This document shows, one piece after another, positions 33,429 to 41,774 of a DNA stretch of 64,000 nt; position 1 is the first letter of the stretch; each line of letters begins with the position of its first letter. Source of the stretch: Bacillota bacterium (GTDB taxonomy: Bacteria; Bacillota; Clostridia; Tissierellales; Tissierellaceae); the NCBI GenBank assembly GCA_023388495.1, contig JAEWGC010000023.1, positions 11,181 through 75,180 of the forward strand, given 5' to 3'. The translations under genes and the position numbers were made by a program. Below the pieces are notes generated by a model. The model saw nothing but the letters and a program-made list of their open reading frames with translations, did no database searches and was not told the DNA's origin.

Positions 33429-34787
33429 GTGTCAGAGAGATTTAAGAAAAAATATTCTGGAGGAGATTTTTCGCGTTTTTTAATTCCATCTTTAATCGGT
33501 ATTATACTTTTTATGATTCCTCTAAAATATCAAGGGGGATATACTATTCCAGTTGCAATATTATCTAAATCTGTCGCATCAATATTAGAGCCTGCGTTGC
33601 CAATTATAATTACTTTGCTTATTGCCTTTACTGGAATTATTACTCTAATCTATAAGTTAGCAAGACCAAACTTTATTGAAAAATCTAAAGAATTAAAAGG
33701 GTTGTTTGATGTAAATACATTCTGGTTAATAGTTAGAATTGTTGGTATGATATTAGTTATTTTAACGTATTTTGAAATAGGACCTGAATGGATATGGAAT
33801 GAGAATACAGGGGGACTATTATTACACGGACTTTTGACAACTTTACTTACTATATTTTTCTTCGCTGCGTTTTTACTTCCTTTATTATTAGATTTTGGAC
33901 TACTTGAGTTTGTTGGTTCAATGCTTACACCAGTTATGAGACCAATATTCAAACTTCCAGGAAGATCTTCAATAGACTGTATTACTTCTTGGTTAGGAGA
34001 TGGAACCATAGGTGTTTTACTTACAAATAATCAGTATGAGGAAGGGTATTATACTACTAGAGAAGCATCTGTTATAGCTACAACATTCTCAGCAGTATCT
34101 ATTACTTTTGCTTTAGTAGTATTAGATAAGGTAGGATTAGTACAATATTTTGCACCTTATTATTTAGCAGTGACATTTGCTGGTATCATTGCAGCCATTA
34201 TAGTACCTCGTATACCTCCGCTTTCAAAGAAGAAGGATGAATATATAACAGAAGTTAGTAGAGATAATATGGAAAATGTCCCTGTAGGATACACTCCATA
34301 TACTTGGGGACTTAATCAAGCTGTTGAGAAAGCTAAAGATAGTACAGATTTCATTGGATTTGTTAAAGGTGGACTTCACAATGTTCTTGAAATGTGGATA
34401 GGGGTTATGCCAGTTATTATGGCGTTTGGAACTATAGCAACTATTTTAGCAGAGTTTACACCTATATTTACTTGGCTAGGTATGCCTTTTATTCCTATAT
34501 TAAAGCTGTTTAATATACCTTTCGCAGTAGAAGCAAGTCAAACTATGATTATAGGTTTTGCAGACATGTTTCTACCATCTGTAATAGGTGCTAGCATAGA
34601 ATCAGAATTAACTAGATTTGTAATAGCAGGAGTGTCAGTGACTCAACTTATATATCTATCAGAAGTAGGTGCGGTTATTTTAGGTTCTAAGATTCCTGTA
34701 AATGTTTTTGAACTGTTTGTTATATTTATACAAAGAACATTAGTTACGTTGCCAATTATTGCATTAGTTGGACATTTATTGTTCTAA
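33429..34787 (+). CDS. YjiH-like nucleoside-recognition (Gate) domain membrane protein
   Basis: Integral membrane protein of 452 residues with about ten helices from the YjiH family, related to the Gate domain of nucleoside transporters and SpmA/SpmB. Marks include FLIPSLIGIILFMIPLKYQG, LLDFGLLEFVGSMLTPVMRP, CITSWLGDGTIGVLLTNNQY and GFADMFLPSVIGASI. In E. coli yjiG-yjiH flank the isoaspartyl dipeptidase gene iadA, so a peptide-related role has been suggested; function unproven. GTG start after GAGGGGGA. Single gene with its own terminator. It is the third Gate-domain protein in this window. Confidence 0.85.
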   Translation: MSERFKKKYSGGDFSRFLIPSLIGIILFMIPLKYQGGYTIPVAILSKSVASILEPALPIIITLLIAFTGIITLIYKLARPNFIEKSKELKGLFDVNTFWLIVRIVGMILVILTYFEIGPEWIWNENTGGLLLHGLLTTLLTIFFFAAFLLPLLLDFGLLEFVGSMLTPVMRPIFKLPGRSSIDCITSWLGDGTIGVLLTNNQYEEGYYTTREASVIATTFSAVSITFALVVLDKVGLVQYFAPYYLAVTFAGIIAAIIVPRIPPLSKKKDEYITEVSRDNMENVPVGYTPYTWGLNQAVEKAKDSTDFIGFVKGGLHNVLEMWIGVMPVIMAFGTIATILAEFTPIFTWLGMPFIPILKLFNIPFAVEASQTMIIGFADMFLPSVIGASIESELTRFVIAGVSVTQLIYLSEVGAVILGSKIPVNVFELFVIFIQRTLVTLPIIALVGHLLF

Positions 34788-34810
34788 GAGGCTAAATAGC
34801 CTCTTTTTTT
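34786..34810 (+). terminator. Intrinsic terminator after the YjiH-like gene
   Basis: Stem AAGAGGCT / AGCCTCTT, 4-base loop, followed by a long T-run. Confidence 0.85.
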
Positions 34811-34873
34811 TATGTTATTCTACATTGTATCTAAAATGTAAACTAAATTCGTCATATTTTTAATTGTAATTAG

Positions 34874-34904
34874 TTGACATATGTAGTATTATTTAATGTA
34901 TAAT
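34874..34904 (+). promoter_or_regulatory. Candidate promoter of the LCP gene
   Basis: TTGACA (34874-34879) and TATAAT (34899-34904) with a long 19-base spacer, 21 bases before the ATG at 34926, which gives a very short leader. Confidence 0.45.
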
Positions 34905-34925
34905 TTAATTACTAGAGGTGTAACA

Positions 34926-35858
34926 ATGAAAAAGAAATTTATGCTATCATTTATACTATCATTTATATGCTTTGCCTTAGTATTTACTTTTTTTGGTGAG
35001 AAAGTTTTCCTAAGGGATAGTTCCACAATAGCAACAGATGGAAGTGATGAAGAGGATATAGGTAATGATGAAAAAAAGGAACCGAAAATAAAAAATGAAA
35101 TATTATTTCTAATGATGGGTGTAGATGCTAACGGAGTAAAAAACTATAAGGGAATCCGTACAGATACGATGATGCTTTTTAAGGTTAATTTTGAGACTGG
35201 AGATATAAATCTATTATCTATACCTAGGGATACAAGAGTTCCTATAAAGGGAAAAGAGGATAAGATAAACCATGCTCATTCCTTTGGAGGACCAGAACTT
35301 ACAATGCAAACTCTTAGAGATTTTCTAAATCTTGATATTGATTATTATGTAAAGGTTGATTATAAGGCAGTAATGGAAATAGTAGATGCCATAGGTGGAG
35401 TAGAAATAGATGTACCTCAAAGGATGAGATATAGTGACCCTACTGCTAAACCACCACTTAATATAAATATAGATAAGGGTTTACAAAGACTAGACGGAAA
35501 ACTTGCCCATGATTTCTTGAGATTTAGATCTGGCTATAAAGATGCAGATATAGGAAGAATAAGGGCTCAGCAGTTATTTATGAAGGAATTTATTAAACAA
35601 GCTTTAAAGCCAAAAAATATTTTAAAGCTGCCAAAGTTTATTGAAACATATTTTGATTATGTAGATACGAATATTCCACTTAAGGTAGTCTTAAAGGGAG
35701 CATCGGCTGCCAAGAAAATTAATTTAGAAAATATGGCAACAAATACAATTCCTGGAGAAGGTAAAAAGATTGCAGGAGTTGACTATTGGATATATAATAA
35801 AGAAGAGACAAGAAAAATTGTCGAAGAGATGTTTGGAGACTATTTATTAACTCAATAG
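34926..35858 (+). CDS. LytR-CpsA-Psr (LCP) family cell-wall glycopolymer transferase
   Basis: Membrane-anchored enzyme that transfers undecaprenyl-linked glycopolymers (teichoic acids, capsule) to peptidoglycan. It has an N-terminal membrane anchor (about 5-25), an acidic linker, and the LCP domain with its conserved blocks: RTDTMMLFKVN, LLSIPRDTRV, INHAHSFGG, IDAIGGVEIDVP and FLRFRSGYKDADIGRIRAQQ. Arginines and aspartates for pyrophosphate and metal binding are intact. Start chosen at 34926 after AGAGGTG; the in-frame codon at 34896 lies within the promoter. Isopentenyl-diphosphate isomerase follows 14 bases later, giving an operon linked through isoprenoid lipid carriers. Confidence 0.9.
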   Translation: MKKKFMLSFILSFICFALVFTFFGEKVFLRDSSTIATDGSDEEDIGNDEKKEPKIKNEILFLMMGVDANGVKNYKGIRTDTMMLFKVNFETGDINLLSIPRDTRVPIKGKEDKINHAHSFGGPELTMQTLRDFLNLDIDYYVKVDYKAVMEIVDAIGGVEIDVPQRMRYSDPTAKPPLNINIDKGLQRLDGKLAHDFLRFRSGYKDADIGRIRAQQLFMKEFIKQALKPKNILKLPKFIETYFDYVDTNIPLKVVLKGASAAKKINLENMATNTIPGEGKKIAGVDYWIYNKEETRKIVEEMFGDYLLTQ

Positions 35859-35872
35859 ATAGAGGTGGAAAT

Positions 35873-36892
35873 ATGAGAAAAAAGAGGAAAAGAGAACATG
35901 TAGAGAATTACTTAAGAACTACCCATAAAGGTGATACATTATTGGAGGATATATTTTTACAACATAATGCATTGCCAAATTTAAGTTTTGAAGAAATAGA
36001 TACAAAGACAGCTTTTCTAGGCAAAACTGTTGATTATCCTATTATAATCAATGCTATGACAGGAGGTTCTGACTTTTCCCAGGAAATTAATCGAGATTTG
36101 TCATTAATTGCTAAGGAGTTTAATATTCCTATGGCTGTTGGATCTCAGACCATAGCTCTATGTGAAAACGATGAATGTAGAGACTCATTTAAAATAGTTA
36201 GACAAACTATTGGAGACGAAGGTGTAGTTATAGCCAATCTTAATGCACAAGCATCACTAGAGGATGTAAAGATAGCTTTAGATATGGTCAAAGGCGATGC
36301 AATACAATTACATTTAAATCCTGCCCAAGAAATAGTTATGCTTGAAGGGGATAGGGATTTTAGAGGAATTTTAGAAAATATTGAGACCATTGTAAAAGGC
36401 ATAGACAAACCTGTTATAGTGAAGGAAGTTGGATTTGGTATATCAAAGGAAGTCGCTAAGAAGTTATATAATGTTGGTGTTAGAAACATAGATATATCAG
36501 GCTATGGTGGTACTAACTTTATTGAAATTGAAGATATTAGATACAATGATATAGACTTTTCAGATCTTTATTCATGGGGGATTCCTACGGCCCTAGCTTT
36601 AATTAAATGTAGAGAGTTGCCTAAGGATTTAAATCTAATTGCTAGTGGTGGTATAAGGACTAGTATGGATATAGTAAAGTCACTGATAATTGGAGGAAAT
36701 ATGGCGGGTATTTCTGGAGAAATATTGTCATATCTTCTTCATGGGGGATATGATAATGCAAAGGCATATTTGGAGGCCACTATCCACAAAATGAAGATTC
36801 TTATGCTACTTTTAGGTAAGAAAAATATAGAAGAATTAAAAGCTACAGAATATAAAATAATAGGAGAACTAAGAGAGTTAGTTAGTAACTAG
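35873..36892 (+). CDS. fni: Type 2 isopentenyl-diphosphate delta-isomerase
   Basis: FMN- and NAD(P)H-dependent enzyme that interconverts IPP and DMAPP, the building blocks of isoprenoids including undecaprenyl phosphate. The 339-residue TIM-barrel has the N-terminal KKRKREHVENYL with basic residues for the diphosphate, NAMTGG, AVGSQ, NLNAQ, QLHLNPAQE (the catalytic glutamine region), VKEVGFGIS, ISGYGGTNF and ASGGIRTSMD for FMN phosphate. AGAGGTGG precedes the ATG. It follows the LCP gene by 14 bases. Confidence 0.92.
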   Translation: MRKKRKREHVENYLRTTHKGDTLLEDIFLQHNALPNLSFEEIDTKTAFLGKTVDYPIIINAMTGGSDFSQEINRDLSLIAKEFNIPMAVGSQTIALCENDECRDSFKIVRQTIGDEGVVIANLNAQASLEDVKIALDMVKGDAIQLHLNPAQEIVMLEGDRDFRGILENIETIVKGIDKPVIVKEVGFGISKEVAKKLYNVGVRNIDISGYGGTNFIEIEDIRYNDIDFSDLYSWGIPTALALIKCRELPKDLNLIASGGIRTSMDIVKSLIIGGNMAGISGEILSYLLHGGYDNAKAYLEATIHKMKILMLLLGKKNIEELKATEYKIIGELRELVSN

Positions 36893-36900
36893 AAGATAGG

Positions 36901-37015
36901 GAATAGTGAAAAGTTAATAGTTTTAGTAAACCTTTTAAAGTCTTTAAAAAATAGCTCCGAATTTATTCGGAGCTATTTTAATAATTCACTATTAGTTCTT
37001 CACTTTTCACTATTC
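36901..37015. repeat. 14-bp inverted repeat enclosing a terminator hairpin
   Basis: GAATAGTGAAAAGT (36901-36914) and its exact complement ACTTTTCACTATTC (37002-37015) bound a 115-base non-coding segment. A further partial TTCACTATT copy lies near 36985. It looks like a small interspersed repeat or the remnant of a non-autonomous element that picked up a terminator. Confidence 0.5.
36948..36979. terminator. Intrinsic terminator inside the repeat element
   Basis: Stem AAAATAGCTCCGAA / TTCGGAGCTATTTT with a 4-base loop. Ends the LCP-fni operon and can also serve the converging DUF2207 gene. Confidence 0.8.
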
Positions 37016-37022
37016 ATTGCCT

Positions 37023-38807
37023 CTAAAACCCTCCTGCTCCGCCTCCACCGGCACCACCGCCGCCTCCGCCAGAGAAACCTCCTCCACCTCCAATAGAGCT
37101 TGATGTGGTATCAGTAGAGCCTCCGTAGAATGATGAATTAAATCTATCTTCAAAACTAGATCCACCATGACGGTTGGTCATGAAATACCAATAGGACCAA
37201 TGGGTAGGATTGTATGAATCAGGCATACTATCCCTAAATCTATCTATTGATTTCATAGATAATCCAAGGGCTAGTGCATAAATTAAAACCTTGTCATGTG
37301 CAATATTTATATCATAATCATCAAAGATTACTCTTTGACGTTCTAAATCTTTTTTGAAATCTTTCCATAACTGATACTGGATATATCCTTTGTTAGATTT
37401 TCTAGTAAATAGAATTATGCTATAGACAAAAATGAAAATTGACATTATTAGTAAGATTACTCCGTAGAATGCTTCAAATATCATGGCAATTAGTCCTATA
37501 CTAAAAGCAAATATAGATATAACTAAAACTAACCCACCCCATTTATCCACTTTTTTATCGTAATAATCTCTATTTTGCAAATCAGCTTTAACCTTTCTTT
37601 GCCATAGGGTAAAGTCCTTGCCAAACTTACTGAAATTTTTCTTTCTGTAATCCTCTATAACTATTGTAGTGACTATGTTTCCATCTCCAATTGTGTTAAA
37701 TAGCCAGTCAAGGAAAAATTCTTCATGGGATAATAAATCCTTTTTTGGCCTGATGGTTTTTGAAAACTGGAAATCTTTTTTCTTTTTCTTTGAGCTTTCA
37801 ATTTCTTCAATACTTAAATATCCCTTCCTTGCCAAGTCAAAGATTGTGGTCATCAATGCCCTAGAATCAATTATGGAAGTCATAAATAATCTAAGCTCAG
37901 CGGGAGACATATCTTCGGGATATGTACTATTTAATGAATCGTATATATCTACTTTTCGTCTTAGTTTATTGAATATGAATCCAGTTATAACGGCAACTAA
38001 ACATGAAAAGATAAGAGATAAATTATTGAATATACTTTTATTCTTAGCCTTATTTGCTATTTTCTCTTCTTTAGCCTTTGCAAGGCTTAGTTCTTCATTC
38101 ATTATATTATCAAAGGTATTATTACCTTCATTAGTACTTTCTCTAATGAAGGTTTCAGGAAACAATATTCTTGCTTCTATAAAGGTATTAGTAGGTACAT
38201 TAGATACTTCTAGTTTTATTAAATCATCCTCTATGAAGTTTATATTTCCATTAAGAGGACCATGAGCAAATATTTTAGTGTTTTCTCGATTCTTACCTGG
38301 TAATCTAACACTAGCAGAGAAAAACTCAATGGGAGTAGAGTTTTCACGACCTAAGAACTTATAATATAATTCTCCGGTATCTATGTGCTTAATAGCTACA
38401 TTTTTAAGCCTATATTCGATGCGAAAGGTCTTGTGTTCATCACTAGATGGGGAAAAAATTTTTATCTCTACGCTATCTTTCTTTTGACCTGCTGTAAATA
38501 TACCCCTATCTCCCTTACTAGCAGAGGGCATAAGACGATATGAATTTTCTACACCTTTCACCATTTCGTAAACTTTTAGATTATCAATACCTGATACGCC
38601 ATCAAGTACAATATAACGATAAACACCATTAAACTTATCTTCAAAATTAAAGGTAATGTCCTCTGAAATAAGTAAGTCTCCGTTATCTAATAAGGTAGAA
38701 TCCACAACCCATCTAGTAATTGTAAGGCTATCCTCTGCAAAACTAGTAGTAGATATGAAAATTAATAATACTATAATACATAATGTGTAAAATTTTTTAT
38801 TTAACAA
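37023..38807 (-). CDS. DUF2207 membrane protein with glycine-rich tail
   Basis: A 594-residue membrane protein: signal peptide (MLNKKFYTLCIIVLLIFIST, cleaved near FA-ED), an extracellular DUF2207 beta-domain (about 25-215, with DSTLLDNGDLLISEDITFNF), a membrane helix (about 265-285), a cytoplasmic part starting SPAELRLFMTSII and RKGYLSIEE, two more helices (about 425-470), and a C-terminus of almost pure glycine and serine. Function of DUF2207 is unknown. AGGTGGGA lies 6 bases before the TTG at 38807; a longer frame to 38822 has no ribosome binding site. Single gene. Confidence 0.82.
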   Translation of the reverse strand: MLNKKFYTLCIIVLLIFISTTSFAEDSLTITRWVVDSTLLDNGDLLISEDITFNFEDKFNGVYRYIVLDGVSGIDNLKVYEMVKGVENSYRLMPSASKGDRGIFTAGQKKDSVEIKIFSPSSDEHKTFRIEYRLKNVAIKHIDTGELYYKFLGRENSTPIEFFSASVRLPGKNRENTKIFAHGPLNGNINFIEDDLIKLEVSNVPTNTFIEARILFPETFIRESTNEGNNTFDNIMNEELSLAKAKEEKIANKAKNKSIFNNLSLIFSCLVAVITGFIFNKLRRKVDIYDSLNSTYPEDMSPAELRLFMTSIIDSRALMTTIFDLARKGYLSIEEIESSKKKKKDFQFSKTIRPKKDLLSHEEFFLDWLFNTIGDGNIVTTIVIEDYRKKNFSKFGKDFTLWQRKVKADLQNRDYYDKKVDKWGGLVLVISIFAFSIGLIAMIFEAFYGVILLIMSIFIFVYSIILFTRKSNKGYIQYQLWKDFKKDLERQRVIFDDYDINIAHDKVLIYALALGLSMKSIDRFRDSMPDSYNPTHWSYWYFMTNRHGGSSFEDRFNSSFYGGSTDTTSSSIGGGGGFSGGGGGGAGGGGAGGF

Positions 38808-39060
38808 ATGTCCCACCTCCAAATTTATATGATATTATAATATATTATATAGGCAATTAGTTAGAAATACGAGTTAATATTTTACACTTATCTCATATAA
38901 TGACAGTAAGGTGTTAAGCCTTATACTGGAATATATCCTTGTCTCGAGGGATAAAAAATTATATAATATTTTCGTATTGAAAATTTAGTTAGACAAAGAG
39001 ATGGAGTATTGAATAGACTAATATATACTATATATTACCCAAGAATAGGAGTGATGTAAT
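38808..39060 (+). other. Leader region before asd (no riboswitch recognised)
   Basis: This 253-base divergent region contains AT-rich promoter-like sequence and the asd ribosome binding site AGGAGTGA. I looked for a lysine riboswitch, which often precedes DAP genes, but saw neither its conserved core nor a terminator hairpin; a T-box core is also absent. Confidence 0.4.
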
Positions 39061-40071
39061 ATGGGTTTAACTATTGGAATTGTAGGGGCTACAGGTGCCG
39101 TAGGTCAAAAGATGATAGAAGTAATTATGGAAAGAAACCTAGACATATCAAGCTTAAGATTATTTGCATCTGAAAAATCAGCAGGAAAAACTATTAAATT
39201 AGATAAATATAATAAGGAAATTACAGTGGAACTTTTGACAGAAAAAGCTATGAAGGAAAAGTACGACTATTTATTATTTGCAGCTGGTGGAACTATATCA
39301 GAAAAGTTCGCACCAATAGCAGCTGAGGCAGGTAATATAGTAATAGATAACTCATCACATTTTAGAATGGTTGATAATATACCTTTAGTAATACCCGAAG
39401 TCAACTCTCATGTATTAAGAGGATATAGGGGAATAATAGCTAATCCAAACTGCTCTACTACTCAAATGATAGTAGCTATAGCACCTATATATAAAAAATA
39501 CGGAATTAAGCGAATAGTCGTATCTACTTATCAGGCAGTGTCTGGCAGTGGATATAAGGCTATAGATGAATTACAAAATCAACTAAAGGATGAAGGATAT
39601 CCAAATAATGTCTACACAAGAAAAATAGCAGGAAACTGTATACCTCATATAGATATATTTAATGAAAATGGATTTACAAAGGAAGAACTAAAGATGGTAT
39701 ATGAGACTCATAAAATCTTGGAGGATGATACCATAGAAATCAATCCAACTGCAGTTAGGATTCCAGTTTTTTATGGTCATAGTGAATCCATATATTTAGA
39801 ACTTAAAGAAGAGGCAAATATAGATGAAATAAAAAAAATATTAGAAGTATCTAATGGTATAATAGTAGACGATGATCCTAAGACCAATAGATACCCTACA
39901 CCTATTGAGGTGGCAAATACTGACCTCACCTATGTAGGAAGAATAAGAAAAGACCTTTATAATCCTAAGGGATTGTCTCTTTGGGTAGTGGCAGATAATC
40001 TTAGAAAGGGTGCAGCCACAAATGCTATTCAAATTATAGAGTCAATAGAGAATATTAAAATGGAGGGATAG
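39061..40071 (+). CDS. asd: Aspartate-semialdehyde dehydrogenase
   Basis: NADPH-dependent enzyme that reduces aspartyl phosphate to aspartate semialdehyde, the branch point to DAP/lysine, threonine and methionine. The 336-residue protein has the nucleotide-binding IVGATGAVGQ, the catalytic cysteine in ANPNCSTTQ, QAVSGSG and the substrate-binding RIPVFYGHSE with its histidine. It starts after AGGAGTGATG and is followed after 3 bases by dapA, so it heads an asd-dapA-dapB operon for DAP synthesis. No aspartokinase is nearby. Confidence 0.94.
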   Translation: MGLTIGIVGATGAVGQKMIEVIMERNLDISSLRLFASEKSAGKTIKLDKYNKEITVELLTEKAMKEKYDYLLFAAGGTISEKFAPIAAEAGNIVIDNSSHFRMVDNIPLVIPEVNSHVLRGYRGIIANPNCSTTQMIVAIAPIYKKYGIKRIVVSTYQAVSGSGYKAIDELQNQLKDEGYPNNVYTRKIAGNCIPHIDIFNENGFTKEELKMVYETHKILEDDTIEINPTAVRIPVFYGHSESIYLELKEEANIDEIKKILEVSNGIIVDDDPKTNRYPTPIEVANTDLTYVGRIRKDLYNPKGLSLWVVADNLRKGAATNAIQIIESIENIKMEG

Positions 40072-40074
40072 TTA

Positions 40075-40947
40075 ATGTTTAAAGGAGCAGGAGTTGCCAT
40101 AGTTACTCCATTCAAGGATGGAAAATTTGACACGGAAGCCTATGAAAGATTAATTGATTTTCAAATTGAAAACGGAACTAGGGCTCTAATTGTATTAGGT
40201 ACAACAGGTGAGGCTTCAACACTAAACTATGAAGAAAGAGAAGAAGTCATTAAAACAGCAATAGAAAAAAATGCAAAAAGAATTCCGATTATAGTAGGTA
40301 CTGGTTCTAATTGTACCGATACTGCAGTGAAATACACTAAACAAGCAGAAGAATTAGGTGCTGATGGAATATTAATAGTTACACCTTATTATAATAAATG
40401 TACAAATAAGGGAATGATAGCACATTTCACAGCGGTTGCTAATGCTACAAAACTACCAGTTATACTATATAATGTACCTGGTAGAACAGCAGTAAACATA
40501 CCTCCAGATGTAATTGTTGCAATGTCAAAGGTGGAAAATGTTATAGGAGTTAAGGAAGCTAGTGGAAACATTTCACAGGTATTAGAGATAAAAAGATTGG
40601 TCCCAGAGGATTTCATGATTTATTCAGGTAATGATGATCAAGTAATACCTATTTATGCCTGTGGAGGTCACGGAGTTATATCTGTAGCATCTAACGTAAT
40701 TCCTAAAGAAATGCAACAAATGTGTGAAGCGTTTATGAATGGCGATGCTATTGAGGCATTAAGACTTCAACTAAAATATAAGAGATTTATAGATTTATTA
40801 TTCTCAGAAGTGAACCCTATACCGGTTAAAGCTGCTTTAGCAGAAATGGGCTATATTGAAAATGAATTAAGATTACCTCTAACTCCTATGGAGGAAGCTA
40901 ATAAAAATAAACTAGTAGAAGAGATGAGGGAATTAAATCTTATTTAG
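40075..40947 (+). CDS. dapA: 4-hydroxy-tetrahydrodipicolinate synthase
   Basis: Aldolase-type TIM barrel that condenses pyruvate with aspartate semialdehyde, the first committed step of DAP synthesis. Marks: VTPFKDGKFD, GTTGEASTL, the tyrosine of YYNKCT, YNVPGRTAVNI, the Schiff-base lysine in GVKEASGN, and the late segment FSEVNPIPVKAAL. Length 290 is normal. GGAGGG of its ribosome binding site overlaps the end of asd. Middle gene of the operon. Confidence 0.94.
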   Translation: MFKGAGVAIVTPFKDGKFDTEAYERLIDFQIENGTRALIVLGTTGEASTLNYEEREEVIKTAIEKNAKRIPIIVGTGSNCTDTAVKYTKQAEELGADGILIVTPYYNKCTNKGMIAHFTAVANATKLPVILYNVPGRTAVNIPPDVIVAMSKVENVIGVKEASGNISQVLEIKRLVPEDFMIYSGNDDQVIPIYACGGHGVISVASNVIPKEMQQMCEAFMNGDAIEALRLQLKYKRFIDLLFSEVNPIPVKAALAEMGYIENELRLPLTPMEEANKNKLVEEMRELNLI

Positions 40948-40956
40948 GAGGCTATT

Positions 40957-41676
40957 ATGAACTTACTAATCAATGGGATAAATGGAAAAATGGGAAGAAC
41001 GATTAAGGACTTAGCAATACAGGACTCTTATTGGACCAATGTCTATGGTTTATGTAGGAAAGTTACTATGCCAACAGATGATCTTAAGTTTGATATAATA
41101 TTAGATTTTACCCATGAATCCGCCTTAGATAGAGTACTTCAAATTGGATTAGATAGAAAAGTGCCTATTATAATAGGTACTACTGGATATAATGAAGCAC
41201 AGCTCCAAAAGATAAAATATGCTTCTACAGAAATTCCAATTCTTCATGGAACAAACATGTCTTTAGGCATGAACCTATTATTTGCACTAGTAGAGCAAAC
41301 AGCAAGAATACTAGGAGATGATGTAGATATTGAAGTAATAGAGTCACATCACAATAGAAAAAAGGATGCCCCCTCAGGTAGTGCTACAACAATAGTAGAG
41401 TCCATAGAAAAAGGCTTAGGAGAAGTGAGGCACCACAAATATGGTAGACAGGGTGAGTGTCCAAGGAAGAAGGGGGAAATAGGTATCCATGCCATAAGAG
41501 GTGGAAATATAGTAGGATATCATGAGGCTAACTTTATAGGAGGATTAGAGTCTATAAAGATTTGTCATGAGGCATATGATAGAAAGGTTTTTGCAAGTGG
41601 GGCTTTAACGGCTGCAAAATTTATTATGCATAAAGAATCAGGATTATATAGTATGAAAGACGTATTAAATATATAA
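40957..41676 (+). CDS. dapB: 4-hydroxy-tetrahydrodipicolinate reductase
   Basis: NAD(P)H-dependent reductase of the DAP pathway. The 239-residue protein shows the nucleotide motif INGINGKMGR, DFTHES, GTTGYNE, the catalytic-region ESHHNRKKDAPSG with the conserved HH and K, and IHAIRGGNIVG. AGGAGG lies 6 bases before the ATG. Last gene of asd-dapA-dapB; the later DAP enzymes are not in the window, whereas lysA is in a different operon at 12.5 kb. Confidence 0.94.
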   Translation: MNLLINGINGKMGRTIKDLAIQDSYWTNVYGLCRKVTMPTDDLKFDIILDFTHESALDRVLQIGLDRKVPIIIGTTGYNEAQLQKIKYASTEIPILHGTNMSLGMNLLFALVEQTARILGDDVDIEVIESHHNRKKDAPSGSATTIVESIEKGLGEVRHHKYGRQGECPRKKGEIGIHAIRGGNIVGYHEANFIGGLESIKICHEAYDRKVFASGALTAAKFIMHKESGLYSMKDVLNI

Positions 41677-41705
41677 ATTGCTAGGAGAATTTCTCCTAGC
41701 AATTT
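41675..41705 (+). terminator. Intrinsic terminator of the dapB operon
   Basis: Arms AAATTGCTAGGAGAA and TTCTCCTAGCAATTT are exact complements and start within the dapB stop codon. The T-tract is short. Confidence 0.75.
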
Positions 41706-41774
41706 ATATGAATTTTATAAGTGGTCTTCGTAAATGCCATTTATGAGTGGCTATTAATTGAAGAAGGTGATAAA

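Noticed and set aside
34874..34885. TTGACATATGTA before the LCP gene as an FNR-type operator
   Set aside because: Only the left half-site matches; the right half (ATGTAG) does not read GTCAA. It is better explained as a -35 box.
37669..38265. A 198-codon plus-strand ORF opposite the DUF2207 gene
   Set aside because: The minus-strand gene has a signal peptide, recognised domain and ribosome binding site; the plus-strand frame has none and reads like an AT-rich antisense shadow.
38808..39060. Possible lysine riboswitch or T-box before asd-dapA-dapB
   Set aside because: No conserved lysine-riboswitch core, no AGGGTGGNACCGCG T-box core and no terminator/antiterminator pair could be found.
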